Positions 47,941 to 60,897 are shown, numbered from the stretch's first letter. The stretch: DNA of 64,000 nt from Sipunculus nudus (GCA_026874595.1 CM049319.1:60954917-61018916), one strand, 5' to 3'. The notes: generated from the sequence alone by a model not told the origin. Program-made: numbers and translations.

Positions 47941-50224
47941 TTTATTATAAAATGATTTATTAGGTGAGGAACTGAAGTAGACATTTGATTATAATGAATG
48001 AGTATGAGGGATACACGCCCTCCCATGCACTAACACCTCCAACTAGTTATAATAAACTAGTCGACTGTAACGAGAGATCATTCGTTGTGCAACCACGGCT
48101 AAATGACGCGCATGGAGGTGCGCCAGCCTCATGCACAATAATATTAACATAATTTATTATTATACAATTTCCTTGCTTGAGCTACAACCAGAAAGCTTTG
48201 AAATGTTAACAATGGTGCCACGGCAATGGCCACACCTGGCAAACATGAAGTAATATTAACAAGAAATATGCTAATGACAATAATAACAATAGATCCAGTG
48301 CATAGCGATTCATATACAGAAGGAACGACAAGGAAGGAGTCCGTAACAATATTGATGAGCAATACCTACTAATTTTCATGTGTTATTCTTATAGCTGTGT
48401 GTCCATGTATCAATATTTCAACTCGGAGTCTATTATTAACTGCATACACCCTGGCTTTATGTCACATCCGTTTTTTCCATCAACAATACAAGTTTGAATG
48501 TTTAGTGTCCACCTTCATGATAAAAACAACATATACGTGTAGTATTACAAATCAGACAATGCCAGATGGTGACCACTTAATTTCTCAAGAATCTCACTAA
48601 GCCCCTGACAGATCATCAAGTGCAGATAAAGTTTGTTTTCGTATAAATTTCTCAAGTGAGGCAAATGAGATGCTCTCAGTCAAGAGAGTTCCTTGAAACA
48701 CATTTCAAAGACTTGGAGTACCAATGACTTTCTTTAAGTCCTGGGACATTGGTCTACATATATACATGGAGACACAGCCTAAAACCACACTCAATTGTAG
48801 CAAAATGTTTGTGCTGATTTCATCATTAGCTGACCCTCCCCACGTGTGGCACGTAAGAAGTATCTGGCACCATCTTGGCTTGTACCACAAACAGTGGTGT
48901 CATGGGGGGCCAACTTATAGCAAATATTATATTATATCAATTTTATTCTAATATATTAATGGTTTTAAGACTTGTAAATCCAGCACAGGCATACTGTTCA
49001 CAAAGAAAGCTGAACATCTATAAAATTATTCAAATGCAAGGTATAATGCGCACCCCTATTATTAGAGTCTGCATGTGACATGCAAACAGCACCACTAAAT
49101 ATGCGCATACCTTACTTGGTATGCAAATGAGAAGACTTGTCAGGGTGACACACGACATTTCTGCTGTCATGCACAATTATTATGCATTACAAGGTCGAGA
49201 GGTAAAGCGCTACCTTGTTTTGTTACTGCATTCAAATCTAAAGTCTACTCAACTGATAATATTAGTTTAAATAAGATCTAAAATACAAGTAGCCTGTCAA
49301 CAAATATGAACTTGGGTCACATGAATACATCTGTATTAGTAAGCATGATGAATTAATGACATTGCAACATGCTGCTCAATGGCATTGCAACAGGCTGCCG
49401 TAGCAACATGCTGCTCATTGGCATGGCAGCAGGCTGCTCATTGGCATGGCAACAGTCTACTTACTGGCATGGCAACCGGCTGTTTTTACTAAATATGGCT
49501 GGTGGTCAGCAAGCTTGAGGTATGTTACGGTAAATCTGCTGGCCAACTGATTGGCCAAAGCCCTGTGATCATGTGATCAGGGGATATAATATAACACGGA
49601 CAAAACATGTATACAGACACCAAAATAGATGCATGCACTGAATACACTGAGGGCATACACCCCCAGGCTGACTTGTATAAAGTTTCTTGTATCTTCCACA
49701 TATACAAATAATAGACCAATTTATACATGTTAGATGCAAATGCAATTCTGTACAGTTCCATAAGATGGTAAACAGGAAAAAGTACAACATATGTAAAGCA
49801 AACTATGAAGAAATAAAATACAATCCACTGGTAATCTTGCCTGAACAGGGAATACAGAGCAGTCAGATCCCTTGGACTTGTAAACGCGCATGATCCAACC
49901 TGGAATTGCACCCCTGACCTCAGGCAACCTATCCTAAAGCCTGTTGGTAATATATACAAACCATAGGCCGATATTTTAAAAGGGACTGGTTCAAACGGAT
50001 AAATCGACCTGCAGGGAGGATGTATATACATAACAAAGCTAGAATACAGTAGTCAACATACCCTGCATACTTACTCTAAGGCTAAAAACTACAAAATCCA
50101 AGTATAAACAGGATTCTAGAGGACAATACTGCTCTGTGTATTAGTAATTGCACTTTCATTATTCATATAACAACCATGCAGGGTTATCTACATTCTACGA
50201 CTCAAAACGTCAGACCAACCGACG
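47941..50224 (-). other. Probable 3' UTR of an unidentified minus-strand gene
   Basis: Downstream of the stop codon at 50,225 the minus strand runs 2.3 kb to two AATAAA signals (complements at 47,956-47,961 and 47,941-47,946). It contains a ~24-bp tandem repeat (49,350-49,490) and an unlikely 168-codon open frame (49,525-50,031). Assignment rests on the exon at 50,225. Confidence 0.35.
49350..49490. repeat. ~24-bp tandem repeat, about six copies
   Basis: Copies of GGCATGGCAACAGGCTGCTC with ATT spacers. CATGGCAAC is a half of the RFX X-box, so each unit offers an imperfect X-box-like sequence. Confidence 0.7.
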
Positions 50225-50350
50225 TCAGGTATCAGCCGCTTGATCCAGGACCAAGTTTATACTTTGGCAAATTGTTTTCTCCACGAGTTTAGGATCTGAT
50301 TCTCCTTCATCTTTTAACTGGGTAATGTTTTGTCGAGTTCTCCACTCCTG
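50225..50350 (-). CDS. Probable terminal coding exon, unidentified gene
   Basis: Acceptor with pyrimidine-rich lead (CTGTCTGATTGCAG) then 41 codons and TGA. The sequence QEWRTRQNITQLKDEGESDP continues KLVEKTICQSINLVLDQ and AADT. The mix of charged and hydrophobic residues and helix-like spacing look like real protein, unlike surrounding frames. I do not recognise the family. Upstream exons should lie to the right but were not found with confidence. The TAG/CAG ambiguity at the acceptor could drop the first Gln. Confidence 0.45.
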   Translation of the reverse strand, partial: QEWRTRQNITQLKDEGESDPKLVEKTICQSINLVLDQAADT

Positions 50351-52315
50351 CTGCAATCAGACAGCAGTGGAATCACTTTTGTGACGCAAGTGTGGGTGCC
50401 TGTGGGTGTATAATTTGCTGAGCTGCTCTGACAAAGCTTATATTGTGCGTCACATGTTTTTTTAAATTTTGCACTTTTAAAACAGCTTAAAGTACCAAAG
50501 TAATCTGATATAAACATGCTTTAATCTACTAGTATATAGGGACCAATATTGCACAGCTCCAACACACTTTTTTATGCCTGAAAATTGGCAAAATTTCCCC
50601 ACAAATATTTTAAAAATGTTTTCATCATATCACTTGCCACAAGTAATCAATTCTCCAGATGACGCTATTAAAGTAGCATCTTAAATTGAAGATTCAAATA
50701 TTAGTTCTCACAATGTGACTCCTTAAAATACAAAAACAAATATGGCATGTTAAATCCAAAAATTAAATATAAGCTCCAACAGTTTTATGTTTATAATATA
50801 AATGAGACACAATAAATCCAAGGATCAAATATTAATTAGCTCACAATACTTTCTTTATGATATAATTAATGTGACATCATAAATTCAAGGATCAAACATC
50901 AGTGGTTTTCATAGTGATGGTCAGGTTTCAGATCCATAAATGATGCCGTTATTGTAAGGTCACTTTTAAAATGCAGGGGGGGGGGGGGGGAAGGGGGGCC
51001 TGACGTTCAAACATGGACACTTACTTGTCCACAAACCTAGAAAATAGCACTGGGATCCTACCAGCCCCTATCACATAATGGTTTGTGCCTGTTCACAGCT
51101 ATTGTGTACCAAGTAACAGAAGATACCACCAACGACATTGCACTTGACAAATATCACAGCCTAGACAACATTAAAATGTAGATATATTATGAATATATGC
51201 ATAACAAACCAAAGGAGCGATGAGAGAGATATACATACCATGGCGTTATAATGTTAAAACATGTATACTGTAAGATTCGCTCTCTCTCCATCATTCCGTA
51301 ATATTATGTCAAAGCAGCTTAAACCAGACCTTAAAAAGTTGTAAGTTAAAATGTCCTGTGTAGACATAAAAGGCCATGCTAGAAGGTATCCCATGGTGCT
51401 TCAGCAGCCCAGGTGATTGTATAATGATGCAATTAATATGTGAAGAAAATTTATACAGAAAATCTTCAGATAAGATCAATAGTCATATAACTTATATCTG
51501 TATATATGTTATACATTTAAAGGAGCTACCCAGAATAACAGAATAACTTCGACATATATGGAAGAGGTATCATGCGTAATGTCTTAACATGACAGCTGAT
51601 CTGGTGACACTGAGATATCTGCATGAATCCCTAACCAGGATTTTGTATTCACTCTGCCTGCAGCTATCAGACCCAAAGTTTGCTGACATATTGATCCTCT
51701 GACATTTTATTGTTTAATAGTAATACAGGCAAGAGTGAGATAAGCCCTGACACAGTTTACACATTGGGGCAATTCTGAACAGTATGTCATAATTCACACA
51801 TTTAAAAAAAATCTGATAAAATTTATGACAATATGTATGATAATTATAATTCTAACTTAGATATGGCAGTTGAAATGTTCTTGTAATGCCCAAAACTGAC
51901 ACTTCAGTGACATAATAATTGTTAATATTGCAACACATTATCATTTATCACATGCCAACTTCTTATTAATTAATTAATAATTAAATATTTCATTGCCAAC
52001 ATAGCCATTATTCTTCAGTTAAACAGTCTTTTATATGAACCAATCATAACCATCATCAGTATTTTTACAATTGCAGCATCATTGTCATCATGATCAGTCA
52101 GAAACAATTCAACACACCATGATCCCTATTCATCAGTATAAACATTGGTGTGTTCCATTCTCCTTTTTACCTTTTATTCTTTTTTTTTAGTCTTAATGAA
52201 AACCACATTTCAAGTAATCAACCCATTTCACTAATTAAACCATTATGAAAGTTACGGGGAAACAATGATCACAATAATTAATCAAGTCATTCAAATTTAT
52301 GAGAGGAAAAGATAT
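50351..52315. other. AT-rich region, no gene recognised
   Basis: Holds a G15 tract (50,976-50,990) but no convincing exon, RNA gene or element. It may be an intron of the minus-strand gene ending at 50,225. Confidence 0.45.
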
Positions 52316-53153
52316 GTCGAGGGAAGAATGGGAATCTGGGAAAATCCGGAATCCTTCCGGGAAAAATGAGAATTCTGATTTTCCCCGGGGATAACGGGAA
52401 CTCCCATTCTTCCCAGGAAAAATGAGAATCATTTCATACTATGATTTGATTCTCTTTTTTCCTGGGAAGAATGAGAATTCTGATTTTTCCCGGGAAAAAC
52501 CAGAATTCTTATTTTTCCCAGCCAGCTCCAATTTGTTAAATGATTTCCTTTTAATGGTTTTTTAAGATGGGTTAAGTTTGCATAATTTACTACAATATTA
52601 TAACCAAACTTTAATGTTATTAAATGACCATTGCTAAAAGAATAGTAACATTTTTTTGTCATGAAATAAAACCCATTTTTATTTTACATTTCTGTAAAAA
52701 TCAGTTATATTCACACATGATAGTACTAAACCTATCATATTTCTTTTTTGTGTGAGTGTACTATTTATTTCTTTTTTGACACTTGAACAGTTTAAGAATA
52801 AATGTGAACGAAAGATGATCAAAGTTTCTTTCTGAAAAAGCGAAATATGTATGAATAAAAAAAATTAAAAGAGTTAAGTTGGCATCAATAATTCCCATTC
52901 TTCTCATTTTTCCCAGGTTTGAATTTCAACACTGAATTCCAATCTCTCCCAGGAAAAATGAGAATTCTAAATATTTCTGGGAGAGACTGGAATTCTCCTT
53001 CGTCCCGAGAAGAATGAGAATTCTCATTCTTCCTGGGAAGAATAGGAATCCCTTCATACCATCTCTGGATTCTCATTTTTCCCGGAAAAAATCAGAATTC
53101 TAATTTTCCCGGGAGGATTCCGGATCTTCCCAGATTCTCATTCTTCCCTCGAC
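52316..53153. mobile_element. 838-bp foldback element made of EcoRI-centred palindromes
   Basis: Ends GTCGAGGGAAGAATGGGAAT and its inverted counterpart (CCCTCGAC at 53,146-53,153) with a 6-bp flanking duplication AGATAT (52,310-52,315 and 53,154-53,159). The two ~200-bp arms are inverted copies, and each is itself a row of ~30-bp palindromes such as GGGAAAAATGAGAATTCTGA followed by TTTTTCCC. About 360 bp of AT-rich DNA separates the arms. No open frame of note. Confidence 0.85.
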
Positions 53154-53159
53154 AGATAT

Positions 53160-56100
53160 ATTTATGAACAACAAATTCAAGCAACCTTTAAGTATACACA
53201 ACTGCAGCAAATTCTAGGTACGTTTTACACAAACAGATTATTGAGATACCATCTGCCTTTCAGGAAATCTATGGGCATATCTTGAAATTTACTTTTCATG
53301 CCAGATTCAAGAATATGAAATTATTTCTTCTATGAATATTAGAAGACCAAAGATATACCCTTCCATGCCAGCTGCTAGATATGCAGGTTTCAAGAAACCT
53401 TACCATGCCAGCATCAAGAAATACATGAATAAAACAAGTAAATCAAAACTGTTCTTCGACAAGTCATCTGTGACCTAAACTACATAATTGCAGGCATATA
53501 AACCTGTAACAATTGACTAATTAACCAATATAACAAAGGCAGGTAAACTTAATGTAACAGTACACAAACAAGGACAATTATAACATTACAGATAAAGTTT
53601 TGTACAGTTGGTATGAAGCTGAGCTTTGAACAGAAAGCATGTGATCAAGTTCATTAACATTTTGCTCTACAAAGAACCGATGTTAAGTTGACCAGAATCG
53701 GAGATCTATAAACTGTCTAAATAGGAAACAGGACTAGATTTGAAGAGACCTCCACAAGACGGAGGATTCCTGTAATGTCTGGCCTTAAGCAAATCCAGTA
53801 TTTCCTAAGGAAATGAAAAAAAGGTACACAAATGATAAAATACAAGTTCTTACTACAAGGGTTTATAAGAAATTCTCTCATTACTTAATACAGAAGTGGG
53901 TTTTAAGACCAACTGAAGATATCCCAAGCTCTCCGTTTGCTTTCCAACTAAGTTTCCCACGTTTTTACCGACACCTTGACTCTTCTGCAATATATTGGTC
54001 TGTCAGTGATACCTTCCTCTCTTATGACATGGGCTCATTATAATTTCAGAGAGCCTATCCACTTGGCAAAATACCAATTTATACCAATTATGATATCCAC
54101 CTTCCTTAGTTTTCAATTTCCAATTAACCCATGTATTATTTGTGATGCTACTCTACTTCATAATTCAATAAACTCTATTACAGATACAAAACATGTAAAT
54201 GCCTAAAGGACCCACCAGTGTTGTTCACTTGGCTCGGTTTCCAATTTCAATTTTTGAAATATCCACAGTTTTTGTGCTTAAATGAGATTCTTTTGACATG
54301 TGTCCAAAAATATCTATATTATGCTTTATACATTAATATTTAGAATGGTGAACAAATTCAGAAAATGACAACAATCCCAATGTGTGATACTTTTTAAATT
54401 GTTGCATTTTCTCTTTGGTAATCAGTTATGTTATAAATAAAAGTAAAACTTCAGAGCAGCAACTGCTCTGTTAACGAGTTTCATGTAGTGAAGCTGCTCT
54501 AAATACTGCTAAAATAAACCTTAATACTTTTAAATTTGCCATTTTAAGCAGTGTAATAAATGGCCTTCATATAGACAGATATGAGATGCAAGGGTTTTAA
54601 GCTAAGAATTGTGCTATATTCAGAGAGTTAGGAATATGACCAGATCTTCCTTTCACAAAAGTAAATATTAACAATTCAATATGAGTATACAAGCATATCA
54701 CACGTGGTACAAAGTAAAAAAAAGTTCAATGGTGGTGCACTTCTTATATCATGAAACTAAATGCAAAATGGCTGCACATTTGTATCACCCAAAGGACTAA
54801 ATACTAACGTTGGACACACCTTGGTTCAGAAGAGACCAATGTCTCTTATTCATAAAGTGCTAGGCAAGAGAAGCAATCTAATGGCTGGGTAATATAACAG
54901 TCAAAACCATGATGTTACTTTTTTCTAACTTTTAGATGAGTGATCTTGTAACGTCTTGCGAAGGTGAGTGCACAGTTTATACATTTCCAGTGCACCATTA
55001 ACTGCCATATTCTTGGTAAATCAAAAAATTTCTTACTTTCTTTTTACTTAGCACCAAGGAGGTTGTGTTTTCATCAGTTTTTGTTTGTTTGTTTGTTTGC
55101 CAGTTAGCATGATTATAAACTGAACCTGTCTCCGTAAACTTTACATTTGATTATGTATCCAGAAGGAAGGTCAGACCCAGCATAATTGTACTGCCTAGGT
55201 GTAGGTGTGTCCTTGCCTTTTAACTTTTAGGTGTATCTTTTCTTGTAAACAGACACATTAATTCACTTAGTAGATGTCCATACTTTCTGAACCAAGGCCT
55301 ATCGCACTTAAGGTAAGCAGTAAGCCTTTGGGTGTAAAAAACACAGTGTAAAAAAATTATTGAAGGTTGTCATTTCCAACATTTCCTTATACGATCATAC
55401 ATTACAGATCCCTGAGTTCAATACAGTAGCTCCCTCTAGCAGCAAGCATCAGTATTCACATTCATGCTGAATTATTTTATTATTACCCAGCTCAGATCAA
55501 CATTCAACTTTGTAGCTCCAAAGCCTACTGCACCAATGTCATGCAAAATCTGAGATTGTCTAACAGCCTTATTTGGCCAAGTACAGCACATAATATATAA
55601 ATTCAAATGCTCAAGCCCCCATTGATAATAATTCTTACAAGTTAAATATATGATAAAATTGTATATTATAAATATGTATTATGCTATTTAAACATGTAAT
55701 GAAGCTGAGAAAAAAATCCATATATGCAGGCTTCAACTATTGCACACTAAAATGATTAACTTTGTAAATAGCAACCACTTATACATTTCATACTCTAAAA
55801 AGATTAAACTTGTAAATAGCAACCACTTTTTAGATTCCACATGTTAGTCTGCTTAAATTAAAATGCAGTTTAATTAGTTTCAAACTGATGTTGTCAGCGT
55901 TATACTCTGCCCCACCCTAACGATTATTCAGTTTAAATTAATCATCTATTATACTGGGTATATACAGATTCTGGAGTTATGCTCCATGTAACATACTTGA
56001 TGATTTTGTCATTTTTTCCCACCATTTGACTACATTTCCTTTTGTGAATATTAAATTAGTGATTAATGATAATGATACATATAAGCTACAACTGTCTTAT

Positions 56101-59100
56101 CAACACATCCGAGATAAAAAATATGATATAATTACAAATGGAGACTAATTGATGGTTACAGGAGATATGAGAGACCTAAATGTTATCTTCACTATGATAT
56201 TTTGATACTACTGATAATATCACGATAAAATCTCAATAAAAATGGCTTCAGTTAATTTGTATTAATATCATATGCAGCACCTCTGGTCTTCACTTTATAA
56301 TACGCAAGACAAACCTTATGTCTTTTGCACAAATAAATATAACTGTTTTCATTCTCCTTTAGCAGATATTTTATCATAAAGTATTCTAATGTTCTAATTA
56401 AATACTAACCAATTAAACACTCCACTAAAATTATAAAACAGGGCTGAAAGCTGTTCTTTCTAGCTCTTCATCTTTAGTTTTATGTAATTCCCATTTTCAA
56501 TTATCAGATTTGCATAACTGGTGCAGTCACTGGATCTGTGGTAGGTGCTGCCACATGTGGCTGATTTGTAAACTATAACAGAGAACAACTTTTCATCCAA
56601 CATGTTTGGCAAAAAATAATGCATGAGAATATGAACAATTAAGAATTAGTGAAACAACAGAAGGAAAAAAATCCGATGTTTTGGCAAAATGAAGGCATGA
56701 GTTTCAACAAATTATAATTAGCAAAACTGATATGGTTCAGTTTTTAACAATATATAAATGAAACCACAATTTAAAAAACAACAAGCAGATCAATAAAGTA
56801 GCAACTTTTACCCAACAATTGATTGTAACCTCTTTGTGACGCTGATAAAGACTTGGCACTAAGCCAACAACCCAAGTTCATCTATTATATAGATTGGTAC
56901 TCATTATCAGAGGTGGGGAAATTCAAGATTATAATTCATACACAGTAACAGAAAAAATGGCAGCTGTTCATGGCACTAAATATTCTGTCTCCTACATAAT
57001 CTCTATATTCTTCTATCAATTATATTCTGCTCTTCATTACTCTCTGCACCATTTGTAATTTCACCAAACCCTGTTTGTATACCAAGGTCAAATCATGGAA
57101 CACTGTTAACGTGGTTGAGGCCAGGTACTTTTGCCCCCCTTTTTACCTAGGTACCCAGTTCTAAGTTCAAAGACCTAATACCCATACCTGGGACTAATGT
57201 GTCTGTACCTATTAAAGCAAATGTCTGAAATGTTTATTGTTTTCTCTTAAAGTTAATTCATCTGATTTAAATAGCAAGCACAAAAAGTGTGGTTACCAAC
57301 TTGACATCTGCTCAACTGGGACTGGGAATTTCCATCTGTACCTGTGCACATATACATTAAATGTATGCATTTATTATCAGCTCAAAGGGCTTTAAATCAA
57401 ACTGAAATTGTGAACTTGTATCCAAATACTTTTTGTAATACCTGAACCTGTACTTAGGTAATTTATGAAGCTCTCTACCTGACCATCCCGCAAGTACCTG
57501 TACCCATTCCCGCTCATCACTGATATCAGCTTTTCTTCAGAACTTTTACTATGACTCATATAAGTAATACCCATTATAAAAAAATACTCATTAAATAGTA
57601 AATACCAAATTCTCATCTGACTGATATACCAGTAGTAACTTCCCACTCATCAACATGATAAAACTCTAAGCAACTCTGGACTGTGACCAAATTCCAGTCA
57701 GTCAGTCAGTCAAAATAATGAGTACTTTTGTATAAATATCTAGGACCTAAGCGATCTGTCAGGGGAAATATTCATATAATTAATTAAAGAAACTGAAGCT
57801 GCCTTACCCTGTACAAATGGTGAAATGAATAAAATAAACCATAATTTCTAAGGTATGTACTCTTGACAGATGTTGGATGTTGAGCTGAGCTTCTGGTCTC
57901 AACAGACATTTCACGTGTCTGTCACATCGCACAATTTACGTTAATTCATATGAAACAGATAACACCAAGTGCATCCCTCATTACAACATTAATCAATATA
58001 ATCAATGATAATCAATATGAATATATATGAAGGAAATAAAAACTGGGTGAGAATATTGAATATAATACCAAAAACTGGGATCAGGGCCTTAATTTAACAT
58101 GCCAAATTGGTGCATTATGCATACAACCATTAAGTATTTTATGATTGTTAGCCAGCAAAGCAGTGATCTTCCAACATCACTTCAGGGGAAAATGTTTTCA
58201 TTTAAAAACCGAGAACTGAAAAATAAAATCTTAAAGGAAAACAATTTTGTAAAAGATACTGATATTCACAACTGGCATGGACCTTCCCTGTTACTTGTGC
58301 AAGGGTAGGCCCTGCTGTGTTTTACCTACTTTGATGTATCTGTCAATTAAGTATACACTTCATATAAGCAGTCATGTTACATTTGTTCTACAACTCATTC
58401 TACTCAACCACTGCTTTCAATAGCAGGGTTTGCTGTGTATCACCATCAGAGAGTTGGCCAAGGGCCAAGAATGTTTCAGCAAAAGAGAGCTTGGTGTTGC
58501 ATGTCTAAGTCTGAAACCTGCAAATGCTCAAATATAAATGGTCTGTGACTGAAAGTGGTGGTTCAGTGAAAAGATTCATAGAATGATTGTAGCACGTCCA
58601 CTGCAACAGGAGTTTACAGTGTGGCCATGGCTATATAATAATGAGCCAATAATGAAGTCCAATTTTTATAATTTCAGTCAGCTGTCTGAAGACATGAAAA
58701 ATAAAGAGCTTATCCCCTCTGATTATTTACTTGATGGATGCTTATCTAAACCCCTCCCTTGAACGTGATGTGTGGAGGACAGTGCTGAACTGTACCTTGA
58801 CAAAATCACATTTAACTAAATGTGTAAGCATATAGACTATCATAGGGTCCTTAGAAATATTATAGTTTTACAGATAATATCTTGCAGTTACTCAGATAAT
58901 ACCTTCCAGTTACTCAGATAATTACCTTCCAGTTACTCAGATTATATCTTCCAGTTGTTCTCACAAAAAACACTTCCATTCAGTTGATTAAAATATGATG
59001 CAAATATTCTTAAATTCTAGTAGTTCATTTTGCAATTCAATTTGAATTAAAACAGATACATTGTATACTTTGTGGCAATGAGATTCAGTGGTTCCTGCAT

Positions 59101-60000
59101 TCATTTAATTATGTACATAAATCTAACATGAATATTCATTAAAACTGATATGAATATTCACAAGACTGCAGGTGTTGACTAAGAGTAGGTGGGTAAAGAT
59201 TATTGCTCTGTAGCCCTGGATTTGGATTCCTAGCTTTTCTTAATACAAAGAATAGCATGTCTATAACAGTTCACAAGATAGCACTGTAAACACATTTCTC
59301 TTGCTAAGACACAACTTCACCAATGTGCCACAGCTTGGTAAACTTCCAATACTCCAGAGCTTATCACCTGGCATACCAGCAAGTGTATTAAAATCCTACA
59401 AAATTTATTAAATACGGTTTAACCATTACCAACATCCAAAACGCATGAAGGGCATGAATTTGTACCAGACCATGCAGCTCTGCATCTGGCTGCACAATGT
59501 CCATACCAGGTATCACTGATATTAACCACTCAATCTTTCCTTGCTTGTGCAGCTCTGTACATGGACGCTATGGGAAACCATGGACCAACCTGCCTTTCCT
59601 CGATTCAAACCATTGCTCATCACCACATTTTGGTAACCATGGAAACCATCACTGATAATACATCCTTCTCCATGTTACCATGGAAACTATTGGTAAAAGC
59701 ATCTTGTAAATCATTATTAGCAATCCTGTTTTGGGCTTCTTCCTTTCATGTTGATCCCAGGTTTTAATTCAAAATTATCACAGAAACAGTTTGTAATGAC
59801 CTGCTCAACATTTCAACTGATGTACCAAGTCAGAAGCTCCTGCACCAAACCCTAGAAACGTAATGGTATCCATCAGAGGTTATATTCATTTTTATTGACT
59901 GGTGGTGATGAAATGCATCACTTAATCACAATTTGCATCATCTTCATCAATAGCACTGCTAAATCATTTAAGTGAGAGCTGTGGTTCCTCATCTGAACCC
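53160..60000. other. AT-rich region without recognised genes
   Basis: Mostly plain AT-rich sequence. Exceptions: a 28-nt exon-like ATG segment at 54,936-54,963 (plus strand), a region with repeated CAGGTAC/GGTACC phrases (57,110-57,520), a four-unit 23-bp repeat at 58,871-58,965, and CCATGG-centred X-box-like sites at 59,570-59,690. It could contain introns of neighbouring genes. Confidence 0.45.
58871..58965. repeat. Four ~23-bp tandem units
   Basis: CAGATAATACCTTCCAGTTA plus CT repeats four times with small changes. Confidence 0.75.
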
Positions 60001-60207
60001 TTCCTCCTGACACTGAAATCTCAACTTTAATCTTTATTTCCAGGTCATTAGAGCAACTTTGGTACACTAGTCTGGTCGACCCCTAAAACAGGACCAGGAC
60101 AATAAACTTGTGCTTTTACTTTATCTTGCGCTGTTAAAGCTCACGCCTTCTTGCCTGGGCGTACGGTCATTCTCTTTGGTGTTTAATGGTGAAATTGGTA
60201 ATAACGG

Positions 60208-60567
60208 TCATGTCGTGGCGGTATGTCTGCCCAGGTTACACTGATTTTTGGTGACTTGAATTGCCTTGATGCTATCTTTGGTCTGAACAAATCCTTCCTG
60301 GATAAACTCATCATCACAGACTGGTTTAGATACGATCCCTGATCCTGGCGTGCTTATTATCTGTGCGTCTGCCAGGCATTGTCTTATGAATACTGTGAGG
60401 CCGTCCTGAATTTGTAGATATTTGAGAAATACACTGGCTGCTGCTACTGATGACTTAATTTTATGACGGTCCAGTTTGAGGGTAGTACAGCGAGTACACT
60501 GACTGAATGATCTGGATTCTGACTGATCCATATGCAGATCCATATGCGGATCCATATGTGGATCTGA
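60208..60567 (-). CDS. Possible terminal exon of an unidentified gene
   Basis: A minus-strand frame without stops, ending TGA at 60,208. It reads SFSQCTRCTTLKLDRHKIKS, AAASVFLKYLQIQDGL, TVFIRQCLADAQIIS and ends NLGRHTATT. It is richer in GC than its surroundings, and AATAAA (complement 60,033-60,038) follows about 170 bp later. An acceptor AG at either 60,568 or about 60,523 gives a phase compatible with the exon at 60,795. The acceptors lack a good pyrimidine tract, and a 12-bp repeat (GATCCATATGCG type) lies at its start. Family not recognised. Confidence 0.35.
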   Translation of the reverse strand, partial: SDPHMDPHMDLHMDQSESRSFSQCTRCTTLKLDRHKIKSSVAAASVFLKYLQIQDGLTVFIRQCLADAQIISTPGSGIVSKPVCDDEFIQEGFVQTKDSIKAIQVTKNQCNLGRHTATT

Positions 60568-60668
60568 CAATTCTGGACTTTAACTGACTCAGTCTCCCTT
60601 GTCATGCGAAGTTCAACTGCATTTGATCCTGAATATTTCCTGTCCGGGAGCTGTGTTGTTTGCTTTGC

Positions 60669-60867
60669 CCACTGGGGGGCAGCAGAGTACTTGTGCCTTG
60701 GAGTACTGTATGGGTTACCTGCCTTGCCCTTCAGGGGGCAGTGCTGTGCTTCTGTCCCACTAGGGTTCTGTTCTGGGTTTCCTGCCTAGCTCACCATACG
60801 GCAGGTGTCCACCTGTCCTGTCGGGCATGATTTTGTGAGCTGCAATTCCTAGCCCAGGGGGCAGCAG
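60669..60867 (+). promoter_or_regulatory. Cluster of CTCF-like motifs
   Basis: Three same-orientation motifs sharing GGGGGCAG: CCACTGGGGGGCAGCAG at 60,669 (one mismatch to the bilaterian CTCF core), CCTTCAGGGGGCAGTGC at about 60,728 and AGCCCAGGGGGCAGCAG at 60,851, the last two weaker. Binding is inferred from sequence only. Confidence 0.35.
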
Positions 60868-60897
60868 TATAATAGTTTCGTCACTGGAACCTGGAAT
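60795..60897 (-). CDS. Possible internal exon of the same unidentified gene
   Basis: Strong acceptor (TTGTTATTTGTTTCAG) and donor TATG|GTGAGC. Only one frame is open: IPGSSDETIILLPPGLGIAA then HKIMPDRTGGHLPY, ending in phase 1. Proline/glycine-rich with no family recognised. Confidence 0.4.

Noticed and set aside
49525-50031. 168-codon minus-strand open frame rich in Tyr, Phe, Cys
   Set aside because: No family, no splice or start context, and odd composition; it lies in the probable 3' UTR of the exon at 50,225. A chance frame is most likely.
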